Shown: piece by piece, positions 41,917 to 52,228 of the stretch | Layout of the letters: each line of letters begins with the position of its first letter | How positions within the stretch are numbered: position 1 is the first letter of the stretch | Assembly: GCF_029962835.1 (NCBI RefSeq) | Contig: NC_080583.1 | Coordinates: 65,519,158 to 65,583,157, forward strand | Length of the DNA: 64,000 nt | From: Magnolia sinica | Taxonomy: Eukaryota; Streptophyta; Magnoliopsida; Magnoliales; Magnoliaceae | Reading direction: 5' to 3' | Position numbers and translations under genes: made by a program | Notes under the pieces: generated by a model | Database searches by the model: none | Seen by the model: the letters and a program-made list of their open reading frames with translations, nothing else | What the model was told of the DNA's origin: nothing

Positions 41917-42060
41917 CGAGAGAGAGAGAGAGAGAGTGACGAGAGAGAGAGAGTGAGAAAGAGAGAGAGGCGCCGTGGACGCGAGTTGCCTTTACCGGGA
42001 GCAAATTAGGTCCGGCTCCAGCCCTCACCCAAGACGGACACGGAAGTTCCTGCGCCGGGA
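41327..42060 (-). promoter_or_regulatory. RRP45: Probable 5' UTR and proximal promoter of RRP45
   Basis: Upstream of the ATG, a pyrimidine-rich acceptor (CTTCTTTTAAG, AG at 41361-41360) suggests a 5'-UTR intron. Further upstream, on the sense strand, the DNA is strongly CT-rich (41750-41970), a common plant 5'-leader and core-promoter composition. The transcription start cannot be fixed from sequence alone. The long Ser/Leu-rich minus-strand ORF here is a translation of the CT repeats. Confidence 0.5.
41884..41971. repeat. RRP45: (GA)n/(CT)n microsatellite in the RRP45 5' region
   Basis: Three GA runs separated by GAGTGACGAGAGA units. On the gene's sense strand it is (CT)n, which in plants often lies in 5' UTRs and can bind GAGA-type factors. 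Confidence 0.8.
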
Positions 42061-42065
42061 TCTTA

Positions 42066-42582
42066 GGTGGGCCCACCGTGATGTTTGTCCGGAATCCACT
42101 CCCTTCATCCGTTTTTTGAGCAGGATCAAAGATTTAAGTGGGCCGTATTAAAGGAAAAGGCGGTTTGGTAAATTCCTACCGTTGAAACCTCCCGGGTTCG
42201 ACAGCGATGTTTACGTCACATAAGTAACCTACAGGGAAGAACTGAAAAAACAAATGTTAGCGATGATTCAAAACTTCTGTAGCCCCACGACCATTAATAT
42301 CAACCAAAGACCCGCTGTACTGTTTATTTGACATCCAATCTGTTGATTAGGTCATGCAGGCCAGGTGAGGGAAAAAACACGTATCAGCTTGATCCAAAAC
42401 TTTTATGGCCCCCAAAAAGGTTTCAATGGTCAGCGCTCATTCAACACTTTTTCCTGTAATGTGGTCCACTTATATGTCTCATTTTTTGTTTTGTGCCATA
42501 AAATGATATGGAAAATAAATGGACGGCATGGATAAAACACATACATCATGTTAGGGCCCACATCATGTTAGGACCCACATAG
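42066..42582. repeat. Palindromic GGTGGGCCCACC repeat copy upstream of RRP45
   Basis: Left: GGTGGGCCCACCGTGATG and CCCTTCATCCGTTTTTTGAG. Right: AATAAATGGACGGCATGG and ACACATACATCATG, then GGGCCCACATCATG. The halves are imperfect inverted copies with AAACCT/AGGTTTC arms, the same family as 16072-16702, 27383-27908 and 28015-28450. It lies just upstream of the CT-rich leader. Confidence 0.75.
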
Positions 42583-43089
42583 CACCGACCACCCGCCATT
42601 GGCTTGGTGTCAGGGGGAGTAGTTTCCGGTTGAGGTGGGGCGAGATTCATAACTAATGAATGTTATTGTATGCCCCACCTACCATGGTACCGATGCTATG
42701 TGGGGCCCAATGTTATGTACTTGTCTCATCCACGCCGTTCATCGCGCCATTGGACCACACCGAAGTTCTGTGCAGTGATAATCAAACCATTGTTAATAAC
42801 ATGCCATGGTTTGCTATTATTTGGTTTGTTGCCATCCAAATATGCAGCAGGGCACACCCTAAAATCTGGTACCATCAATCAAAGTTGATCTCACGTATGA
42901 CATGTCCACGTATTCACTAGACCACACCATATGACGGTGGTCTGATACAGAAATAGACGAGAGTAACCGAAGCAGACGTAAATCGAAACGATCTACACAG
43001 CTCATATGGCCGATGTCATCATACGTCATACACCACATCAACCCTAAAATCCAGAAGTAATAATCCCCAAGTTACAATACCAGTAATAT
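42583..43089. other. No gene recognised
   Basis: Contains isolated words of the palindromic family (TGTGGGGCCCAATG at 42700) and short shadow ORFs only. Confidence 0.45.
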
Positions 43090-43209
43090 CTAGAATTTAA
43101 AAATTACAATCAAGGCAAGAAAAATAACCAAGACGGCAACCAAAATTGCAATGACTCTCTCTCTATCTGATGGGGCAAGATCATCAATCGACGTGGCCCT
43201 GGTTACCAT
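43090..43209 (-). CDS. Possible 39-residue single-pass membrane peptide ORF
   Basis: The ATG at 43209 to the TAG at 43090 encodes a polar head (DDLAPSDRER), then a strongly hydrophobic helix VIAILVAVLVIFLALIVIF and a short KF end. An in-frame TAG lies 15 bases upstream of the ATG. Chance could produce such a frame, and it could also be the last exon of a decayed gene to its right on the same strand. No function is proposed. Confidence 0.2.
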   Translation of the reverse strand: MVTRATSIDDLAPSDRERVIAILVAVLVIFLALIVIFKF

Positions 43210-43307
43210 GTCCCAGGTCGTCTAGGTTGTTTGTCGGATAAACGAAGTCAAAGAGTGATGGACGTTCACCTCATCAGAATATGCGGCAACCTAAAGCGCT
43301 GGAGATT

Positions 43308-43499
43308 CTATGAGAGGTTCGACAGTGCACTAGTCTTACTAAAATAATTATCCCAACATGCAACAACTTCCTTCCAATTCTTGAAGGCTCGGTATCTCCC
43401 TCCGCTAAATCTCTCCACTTCTAATCGAGCATCGTCCCATGTCAGATATATACCTGGCCGACGTCCCACAAAGACAACTTAGTACTTCTCCTTTCTCAT
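43308..43499 (-). pseudogene. Viroplasmin / RNase H1 N-terminal (hybrid-binding)-like domain relic
   Basis: The minus-strand frame from the ATG at 43499 reads VVFVGRRPGIYLTWDDARLE, then FSGGRYRAFKNWKEVV. This is the Y-V-V-x-x-G-R-x-P-G-I-Y-x-x-W-x-x-x-x-x-x-V-x-x-F-x-G-x-x-Y-x-x-F pattern of the small fold shared by caulimovirus viroplasmin and eukaryotic RNase H1 N-termini, which binds RNA:DNA hybrids. An in-frame TAA sits six codons after the ATG and the frame ends at 43308, so it is broken or one exon of a larger gene. No RNase H catalytic domain follows. Whether it came from a host gene, a transposon or an endogenous pararetrovirus cannot be decided here. Confidence 0.6.
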
Positions 43500-43894
43500 C
43501 TGCAATGACATGGAGGGAATAGGGACGACATTTGGGAATCGAATTAGGATCGCGAAATAGAAAACATGCATTATTGTACTACCGAACAGAAGAAGTACAT
43601 TGCAACCTTAGCAATTATTTTTTTTTAAAAAAGTAGTAAGTACGTACCCTTCCTCTAAACGAAGTGTATGGTCCATTCCGTCTTAATGTGCATAATACAA
43701 GCATGTGAGTACATATATCAAAGATATTAAATAACAGATATACTCATCATCACAGAAGTCATAATGGTATACACTATGCATATACTAGCATATATCAATC
43801 CCAACAATATGAAATCCAAAAAAACAATCATCATGTCAATTAAAGTTATTACATGCCCGGATAAGAAATAAAATAATAGAACAAGTGACCACAC

Positions 43895-44325
43895 CCTGTC
43901 AGACGGATCCAACACCTCCATCGCCGAAGTTATCATGGAGTGTTTTCTTCAACCACTCCACTCGGTGCTCAGGTCGAAGACTGACAAAGAACGATATCAG
44001 CTTCTCGTCCTTACTCAAGATCTGACCAACTTCAAAAAACTCTGAGTTGGTCAAGTCTTCCACCTCTTATAGTACATCAAGTACTTTGCTCGTGCGATTC
44101 ACCTCTTTGCCGATGCCAAAATTAAGCATAACTTCTGCAACGGTCTGTAGAGAGGTCCTGAATACATCACAGGGACGAGGAGGGCGTGATCATTTCCTTG
44201 TTGTGGTCCCACCTCGACTACCATCGGAATCAGTAGTGCGAGTAGGAGTGCTACGGGAGCTGCGATGTCCCGTCGAAGGACTATCCGACGAAAATGGAAT
44301 GATCCCTGTGGAGTCTGTTACATGA
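43895..44325 (-). pseudogene. Possible Myb/SANT-type (Harbinger-associated) protein C-terminus
   Basis: Minus-strand translation gives a Ser/Thr-rich linker (SSDSPSTGHRSSRSTP), one stop, then SLQTVAEVMLNFGIGKEVNR. After another stop it reads EVEDLTNSEFFEVGQILSKD, then RPEHRVEWLKKTL. The layout (linker, a helix around V-L-x-x-x-x-x-L, then x-F-x-x-A-x-x-I-L and x-x-x-R-x-x-W-L) is typical of the C-terminal half of plant Myb/SANT-like proteins linked to PIF/Harbinger transposons. The DNA-binding half is absent, because an antisense LTR begins at 44334. The family assignment is tentative. Confidence 0.35.
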
Positions 44326-45268
44326 TTGTAAGACCCGTATCCCAGCCTGTACCGTTCCATATGCCTCCACGGTCCTCCCGGTCGAATTTCGGCGGCCCGC
44401 GATCTGTTATCGGCATTTGCTCGCGATCCTTAGTCATATTCCGCATTCTAGAGTCTGCTCAACACGAGACTTGTACCCTTACAACCGCGCCATTGCTGTG
44501 GTTCCGATACCGTGTCTCGCGCACCGAGGCGATACCCGGGCCAGGAGATGTGGGCCCACGTTCAATTTAAGGAAAACACCGCACATTGCAATTCCGAAAG
44601 AATCTCTATGACACATTACATCAATCAATCAAAGTACAATCCATCATTCCATCTCATCCCCAAGTACAACCACCCTACCCAAAAGTCAACACTCGCTCTT
44701 ACACAAGTACACATCCATCACTCACTCACCCATCACACCTCATCACTCACCCATCCCTCTCTCTCTTACACCTCTCTCTCTTATCTCTCTCTCTCTCATT
44801 CCCCAAGCAACTCCATCGTCGAAGCCTTCCAAGAGAGAGCTAGGTGTGGCCCACTCCCTACCCCCCTTAATCCTCACCATCCAACCCTTAGATCATCATC
44901 TCCACCATTGAAGGAGCTTCTTAGGAGCCTTGGAGCACTAGGGAGGAAGAAGAAGGAAAGATGGGTGATTTTATTATTTGATTTGTGATTTGAAGGCCCA
45001 CATATGTGGGACCCATCTTGATGTATGTGTTGTATCAAAGAGGGACCAAAAGTGGCAGGGTCCCTCCGCTACTCCGGTCTCCATCACGTTTCTCCCTCTC
45101 TTTTTCTCTCTCTTGCTATCTTTTATGGTAAGGATGAGGTGTGTGGCCCACACGTGGACCCACCTTGGCATACATACTTCATCCACGCCATCCGTATATC
45201 GGATGTGGACCCACCTTGATGTGTGGTGTACGTACCGTCCATAGGACTGGACGAGGGAGCCACCATAG

Positions 45269-45269
<1 letters not shown>

Positions 45270-45347
<78 letters not shown>
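45270..45347. repeat. (TA)n microsatellite, about 38 units
   Basis: Uninterrupted TA run inside the antisense LTR. It explains the Tyr/Ile-repeat ORFs. The sister LTR has a shorter, interrupted TA tract at about 58322-58390. Confidence 0.95.
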
Positions 45348-45349
<2 letters not shown>

Positions 45350-46369
45350 ATTCACACCAACTATGGGAAGGTTGGACCCGCGACTGTAGTGATGTCAACA
45401 ATGCCTTGGGTCAGATAATGAGGTATGTGTTATTTCCATCGTCCATCTTTGGGACGTAGGGCCCACACGTGTGGCATCCAAGCCGTCTAATAGCTGGGAC
45501 GTGGACCCTACCCATGATGTATGTAGTTCATATCTGCACCATCCATCCACGATGGGAACTAGCCACCATGATGTACGTGTGTCAGTCGTCCATCCAGCGT
45601 CCAGAGGGTCTGGACGCTGGCCTCTCTTCCACCCTCTCACACACACGTATAATATATATACGATATATATTATTATATAATATAATATAATATATGGTGG
45701 GCCCCACGTGGGGACCCACCTGTTTTGAGAGATTATATATTATATATATTATAATATAAATGCTTTGGTGGGCCCCACGTGGGGACCCACCCGTTTTGAG
45801 AAATGATGGTCGTTAAGTAGACCCCCTTATATGAACCGTCCATCCAATCCAATTTCGTGGGGACCACCGTGATGTATGGGTCTTAGCCGCACCGCCAAAT
45901 GGCTAGACGGTGGGTCCTACCCACTAATGTATGTGTTACATCTGAACCGTCCATCCATTTGGTAGCTCGTCTAAGGCTTGAGACTAAAAACAAGATAGAT
46001 CTGATGATCAGGTGGACCCCACAACAGAAAACAGTGTCGAGTGAACGTCCACCATTAAAACCCTGTTTTTTTGGGTCACGGAAGTTGTGGACCAATATGA
46101 AATCTGTTTTTTCCTCCTATTCAGGTCTTTATGACCGTATGATCAGATTAGATGGAGTGTAAATATTATAGTGGCCCTTGGGAATTTTAATGGTGGAAAT
46201 CATTTTCATCACTGTTATTTGGAGTGTGGTGCAGATAATCTTTCGATATGATTTTTTTTAATGCTCTAAAATGATCCCTAAGAATAGATGAATGGTGTAG
46301 ATGGTGCGACCCACTTGATGTATATTAGGCCCCCCTTTGTAATGTGTATTAAGCTCACTAGTGCAACCC

Positions 46370-46625
46370 ATTATATATATATGGCCCATTAGTGCGGCCC
46401 ATATAATGCAACCCATTGAGATGTATCCGAGGCCCATAGATGAGGCCTAATATGACGTATTTAAGGTCCATGGGCGAGGCCCATTGTGATGTGTTCGAGG
46501 CCCATGAGCGTGACCCATTGTGATACATTTGTGGCCCATGAGTGAGGCCCAATACGATGTATGTGAGGCCCTTGAGTGAGGCCCATGGTGTTGTATATTG
46601 GCCCTTGTGTGAGGCCATGGGCCTA
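46370..46625. repeat. ~42-bp tandem array (AGGCCCATGAGCGAGGCCCA type)
   Basis: About six degenerate units, each with GGCCCATGAG-GAGGCCCA and a GATGTATTTG-like link. Related units continue at 48030-48235. The sister LTR at 57680-58290 has the complementary TGGGCCT-CAAATGGGCCT units. Confidence 0.8.
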
Positions 46626-46899
46626 CTATATGTACGGCTCTATGTGGGCCACTCCTTGGGAGCAATGTTGGTTAAATGACCACATTGATGGGCAATGATG
46701 GTTGAATGCCCACATTGTGACCTTCCCTTAGGCCTTGATAGTCTCATTCTCATCATTCTCTTGTGGGTTAACCCTAATCAGTGCGCCCCATTCAGCATAG
46801 ACGGATGGCTCCGTGCTATCAGATTTGATATAGCCACGACCGAGGGCTGACCGATCTTTATATTATGGTTGATTGGCTGTCCATTTATGGACCTCGCCT

Positions 46900-48030
46900 T
46901 ATTTATATGATGATTGTCGAAGCTGATTCCGATTTGTCGATTATGATTATTAAGGCCGATTGTTGAGGCCGATTCTGATTGTCGAGGCCGATTCTGATTT
47001 GTCAAAGCCGATTGTATAGACCGATTTCGATTGTCAAAGCCGAGTATCAAGGCCGATTCCGATTTGTTGAGGCCGATTGTATAGGCCGATTCTGATTATT
47101 GAGGCCGAGTAACGAGGCCGATTCTGATTGTCGAGGCTAAGTATCAAAGTCGATTCTGATTTGTCAAGGCCGATTTCGATTGTCGAGGCCGAGTATTGAG
47201 GCCGATTCCGACTGTCGAGGCCATTATATAGGCCAATTCCGATTGTCGAGGCCGATTGTATAGGCTGATTCTGGTTTGTCAAGGCCGAGTATGGAGGCCG
47301 ATTTCGATTTGTCAAGACCGATTGTATAGGCCGATTTCGATTTGTTGAGGCCGAGTATTGAGGCCGATTCTGATTTGTCGAGGCCGATTGTATAGGCTGA
47401 TTCTGATTATCGAGGCCGAGCATCGAGGTCGATTTCGATTTGTTGAGGCCGATTGTATAGGCCGATTTCGATTGTCGAGGCCGAATATCGAGACCGATTT
47501 TGATTTGTCGAGGCCGATTGTATAAGTCGATTCCGATTTGTCGAGGCCGAGTATCGAGGTCGATTCTGATTTGTCGAGGCCGATTATATAGGCCGATTTC
47601 GATTGTCGAGGTCGAGTATCGAGGCCGATTCTGATTTGTCGAGGCCGATTGTATAAGCCAATTCCGATTGTCGAGGCCGAGTATCAATGCTAATTCTGAT
47701 TGTCGAGGCAAGTATCGAGGCTGATTCTGATTTGTCGAGGCCGTTTGTATGGGCTGATTCCGATTGTCGAGGTTGAGTATCGAGGCTGATTCCGATTTGT
47801 CGGCCGATTGTATAGGCTGATTCCGATTGTCGAGGCTGAGTATGAGGCCAATTCTGATTTGTCAAGGCCAATTGTATATGGCGATTCCGATTGTCGAGGC
47901 CGAGTATCGAGGTCGATTCCGATTGTTGAGGCCGATTCCAATTCCGATTCCGATTCCGATTGTCGAGGTCGATTTCGATTGTCGATACCAATTCTGATTG
48001 ACGATTCCGATTTCGATTGTTGAGGCCCAA
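46900..48030. repeat. 1.1-kb satellite-like array of CGAGGCCGATTCTGATT units
   Basis: Built from ~20-bp subunits such as GAGGCCGATTCTGATTTGTC, GAGGCCGATTGTATAG and GAGGCCGAGTATC, arranged in higher-order repeats of roughly 55-65 bp. It is GATT/CCGA-rich and unlike the flanks. It is absent from the sister LTR copy at 56422-60521, so it expanded locally. Asn/Arg/Ser-rich ORFs here (for example 47711-47034) are artefacts of the repeat. Confidence 0.9.
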
Positions 48031-48987
48031 TGAGATGCATATACGGCCTGTATTTGAACCCATTATGATGTGCATTTGGCCCATACTTGAGGCTCTATGA
48101 GATGCATATGTGGCCCATTGTGATGTGTATTCAGCCCGTGTTTAAGGCCCAATATGATGTATATGAGGCCTATGTGATGAGGCCCACTGTGATGCATTTG
48201 AGGGCTAGACGATGGAGCCCAATGTGATGTATGTTAGTGTAATGACCCGAAAAATTTCGTGCTAAGACCCAAGTACTACCTCTATTTTCCTTAGAAGCTA
48301 TTTGTGAGTTAATTAGCGTTAAACTCGATTGCTTGTGAAATTTGCATCAATCACTTTAAATTTGATCTGCATGACTTAAAACCTGTAGAATAGTTAGCGC
48401 TATGTTACTTTGAAATTTGAGATTCATCGCTAAATCCAGTTGCTCTTGGGAATTTTTAGAAACTTTGGATCGGACCTGGACCGCGCGTCGAAAGTCCGAT
48501 AGCGATGATCTTAGGCCGTATTGGTCACCATGTTAGACTTGGCCATCACCTCAAAAATCAAGTCCAGATGATGTTCTGGGTCGATTTGATTGAGTCCGGA
48601 GTGAAGAGTGTGAGAACGGTGAGAAATTAATGTGATTTTGTGAAATCTGAGTCGTGTCGCTTGCGCGATGATTTTAAGCAATCTGACCATTGGATTCTGA
48701 CCCAATTTCACCCTCTGATCAGGGAAGATAGCCCAGGCATGTCATTGTGCTTGTAGACCTGATCGAGTTCCGGTGACCGTTGAATTGAGTGTGGTCCGCC
48801 ACGGCTGATCTGTAGATCCGATCGGTACGAAAACTCAACCTGACCTAGATCCATGGTCAGTGAGCTTAAGTCCGACCGCACGTGGAGAAAGGCCCACCAG
48901 AAGTGTTCCGTTGGATCGAGAGAAGCCTGTTTTGGTTATAACCTAAGTATACCTTGGCCCTGGGGCTATTTTCATCAATGTTAGGCC

Positions 48988-48995
48988 TATAAATA
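48988..48995 (+). promoter_or_regulatory. TATA box of the chromovirus 5' LTR
   Basis: TATAAATA within GGCCTATAAATAGACC, followed about 25-35 bp later by AAACCCTAGCTCTC and a GA-rich leader. This is the expected U3/R boundary. The same motif is at 63271-63278 in the 3' LTR. Confidence 0.7.
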
Positions 48996-50214
48996 GACCT
49001 TAAAACCCTAGCTCTCTTTTCCATACGAATTTCTTAACCCTAGCTAAGAAAGAGAGAGGAAAAGAGAGAGAAAGTGAGAGAGAAGTTGGTGATCTTCAGA
49101 TTCTTTCCTGTTGTTCTACATCCTTAAAACTTCACTTTTGAATCGTTATTCCGGCGATTCTGAGTTCATCTTTGGGTAAGTTAACCTAACCCTAATCTGT
49201 TTTAGAGCTTAGATGAGTCTATGTGTCGTTGTAGCTCATTTCTATTCTTGCCTTAGGTTATTCTGTTGCCATTGACGAAGACATAACGTCTGAATCAGTT
49301 CGATACCCTATTTCTGGTTTAAGGTGCAGACTTTAATTGTATAGGTTATGGTTTTCAAGGCTTTCAATGCCAGCTAATGGTTTATTCTTGTTATGGATGG
49401 GATTTCACATGCTAACTGTTATGTCTATTTTGCGTTCCTGATATGCATGTGCTATATTGAGAATTGTGTATTCTATGTATATGTATAAAGTACCGTATAC
49501 GTATAAAATATGAACATGTGATTGCCATGATTATTTGTCGTATATTTGTGCTAGATGTATGTGTGTCAACTCCTTGGCAAAAAAGGAATTGTCCAAATGC
49601 GTGTATTTCAACATGCGTCATGTATGTTGAACTATGTATTCTAAGTGTTTGTAGAAATGTCTGAATGACTTAAAGTACAATAAATTATACTATTTGCGGG
49701 CATTGAGAAGCGATTCTCAACTCTCTTATTGTGGTGTATGATTTCCTATATGCAAGTCAAATTCCTTATTATTTAATTTCAAGTATTACTTATGTTCAAA
49801 TCCATGTTAAGTTGTTATTCTTCAAATGCTTACATACTACATGATTTGAGTTGTTGTTCCATTACTATGCTAAATTGTTGATATGAATATCTATTGTAGT
49901 GGAATGTGTTTGGGACTATGAATAGTCCAGGAAATCGGTAATCGGCCTTGAGTTCGTGGCTGAGATTGCTTTCGCCATGTAGGACGTGTTTTGACGAACC
50001 CGAGTCGTATTAGAGTTGTCGGCAATAGTTTGGCCACGCGGAGTGTTTGCGCACTCTATGTCATTCAACCCAACATGCGCTCATGCTAGTCGTATTCGTC
50101 AAGTAACCCGATTGTCCGATGTATGTTCACCATGTATGGACGCTATTGCTTGAATCTAAGGTACCAAACTTACCAGTACAAATTCTATTAACCATTGTAC
50201 CTTGATCCGCTAAG

Positions 50215-50495
50215 ACTCATGAGCCGGACATGGTGGTATGGGACACCGTGGTCGAGCTGTCGGCCTACGCTGGGGTGACGAGCCTCCCCGTAGTGACCAG
50301 TGAGCAACCAAACTCGTGAGCCGATTATGGTGGTATGGGACACTATATTCGTGCTGTCGGCCTACATTGATTGGTGACGAGCCCTTTGTAGTGACCTCGA
50401 GCATGCCTGGATACCGCATTGAGGTGACGAGCCTTATTGTAGTAACAAATGTATGATGAGTGTGCATTGATTGGTGACGAGCCCTTTGCAATGAC
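50215..50495 (+). repeat. Degenerate repeats inside the 5' LTR (GTGACGAGCC units)
   Basis: Repeated GGTGACGAGCC-CTTTGTAGTGACC and GAGCCG-GATGGTGGTATGGGACAC modules, four to five times. These probably lie in the R/U5 part of the LTR. Confidence 0.65.
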
Positions 50496-51348
50496 CTAAA
50501 ACCATATGATCGTATGAGATGATATAGGACTGACGACCCTAGAATGGATCACTATTTGGACGTTGATATGAGGAATGTACCTTAGCTTCCCAATCCTGCT
50601 GTATGAAAAGGACTAATAACAACTGGTAATCATGTTCATGCACCGCATTTGCATGTGCCTGGAAGAGGTGGCGCACTTTGAGGCGATGTCATGCGTAACG
50701 TAAGATGAAGACATTGAGGGTGTACGCGTGAGGGCACCCATCATTCTACATACATCCTTGCATTAACAAGAGTATTTAAGACATGTTTGATTGTTCTGCT
50801 TTATCATTACTGCTTGATTGAATTGATAACATGTTAACCTTTGCTTTATTGTTCCACTGAGTTGATCACTCACTCCCACGTTCTGGAGCGGTGTTTAAAC
50901 ACCCACCAGACTCTATCTTAGATGCAGATATTGATGCGACCCCTGAGGCAGAGCGGGAGTTCGATGATGATGAGGCTGCATTTTCTTTCATGCAGTTTTC
51001 AGGCGGGTTCTAGTGAGCCTTGTTCTGATGCGTGGGATTATGGGATTTCTTTTTGGGAATAGATGATGTAATTTGATTCTTGTAATTTTGATAGTAACAC
51101 TTGTAAGTACGACCTGGTATGTATATGTATTTCAAGGATTTGCACATGTGCACATATATTTCTTTAAGTCTTCCGCTTGCGTCTATCACTTATCCCTGAA
51201 TTATGTTTGCAGTTTGGCTTAATCTATTCCATGTTTTATGCACTCTTACAGACAACATACATCCATCATTAAATATGTTGTATAAGTGATGTTTTGAAAC
51301 TCGGGAGCTGAGTTATGCTCGACCCCCGAATTTCAGGACGTTACAAAT

Positions 51349-51360
51349 TGGTATCAGAGC
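51349..51360 (+). other. Primer binding site (initiator tRNA-Met type)
   Basis: TGGTATCAGAGC begins three bases after the LTR end. It is complementary to the 3' end of plant initiator methionine tRNA, the usual primer of chromoviruses. Confidence 0.9.
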
Positions 51361-52228
51361 ATGAATTAGATTAAACCGGACCTGGGATATGGTCACAGAC
51401 CGCACGCTGTCGCCACTATAGTGTATTTATGTGCGAGTTTATCGTAGATTTTGTGTATGTGTCCAGTTGCTTCTATCGGCGAAAGTTTACTGAAAACGAT
51501 CGCCGAGATCGAGTCTGTGCTCTCTCCTGATCACACACAGCGACCCAAAATCTCTTCTAGACCATCTATTAATGAGTCTAGATGGTTTATCTTCCCATTT
51601 CCACCCTTCAATTGTCAAGAAACCTCAGTTTGTATCAGATTTTAACTCAAATGGCCCGATAGGCGTCGAATCGAATAAAGGGGCCGATCGGGGCATTTCC
51701 AGGGGGACCCAGGGGGAACCCAATCATTCTAGAGCTAAGGGACCATGAGGACCTCACCCAAACGGTGAACCATCGCCGAACGGTCCAGAGACCGGCGATG
51801 TCCTCGCCGGTTCGACGAGCCCTCCCCGATCAGCGGGCCAGGCCGGCTCGGGTCGACGCTCATGTGGCCTAGTGTGGCCCACCCCTCCACGGTTTGCTGA
51901 TTAAAACCTTCCCTAAACCCTACTTCCTTCACAATCCACCCTCCCAAGCTCTCCTTTTCTTCAAGTTCCTCTCAAAACTCCACCAAATCTCTCCCCAAAT
52001 CTTCTTCTTCTTCCATTTTCGTGCACACCCCACCAACCCATATCAAACCCTCACCCCCATTGCTGATTTCACTCTCTTTTCTTCTCATTTGGGCTCTCAA
52101 ATCTTTCTTTGGGATCTCAAGTGTGTGAAAGCTTCACCATTCTTCCTATTCCTCCCTTTCTCTCATTTTCCATAGCCCTCTTTGAGTTTATCACGGCCAT
52201 CTTTTCCATCTCCACCCTTCTTTCTTTG

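Larger units (their letters stand above)
44334..48237 (-). mobile_element. Antisense long LTR of a Ty3/gypsy-type family (partial in window)
   Basis: From 44334 (TGTAAGACCCGTATCCC) the DNA is the reverse complement of the 4.1-kb LTR at 56422-60521. Both share CTGTACCGTTCCATA, TCCCGGT-GAATTTCGGC, GGCCCACGTTC/TGGCCCACATC, AATTCCGA-AGAATCTCT, and the CTCTCTTACACCTCTCTC zone. It lacks the last ~1.3 kb (the LTR 5' end), because the chromovirus starts at 48238. The missing part should lie beyond the chromovirus, outside this window. The middle is expanded by a TA microsatellite and two tandem arrays. Confidence 0.78.
48238..51345 (+). repeat. 5' LTR of the chromovirus
   Basis: Starts TGTAATGACCCGAAAAATTT and ends TTCAGGACGTTACA. 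The first ~1.5 kb aligns with 62521-64000. It contains a promoter region with TATAAATA, a (GA)-rich leader and a GGTGACGAGCC repeat zone (about 50270-50490). Confidence 0.93.

Noticed and set aside
41690..42076. 128-codon minus-strand Ser/Leu-rich ORF upstream of RRP45
   Set aside because: Translation of a CT-rich leader. No conserved residues, and it ends in simple repeats.
45141..45459. Tyr/Ile-repeat ORFs
   Set aside because: Translation of the (TA)n microsatellite.
47034..48084. Long minus-strand ORFs rich in Asn, Arg, Ser (SASTNQNRPR)
   Set aside because: Artefact of the GAGGCCGATT satellite, which lacks stops in this frame.
46370..48235. Regular short repeats that could suggest a CRISPR-like array
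   Set aside because: Units abut without unique spacers, it is eukaryotic DNA, and no cas-like genes exist. It is a satellite.
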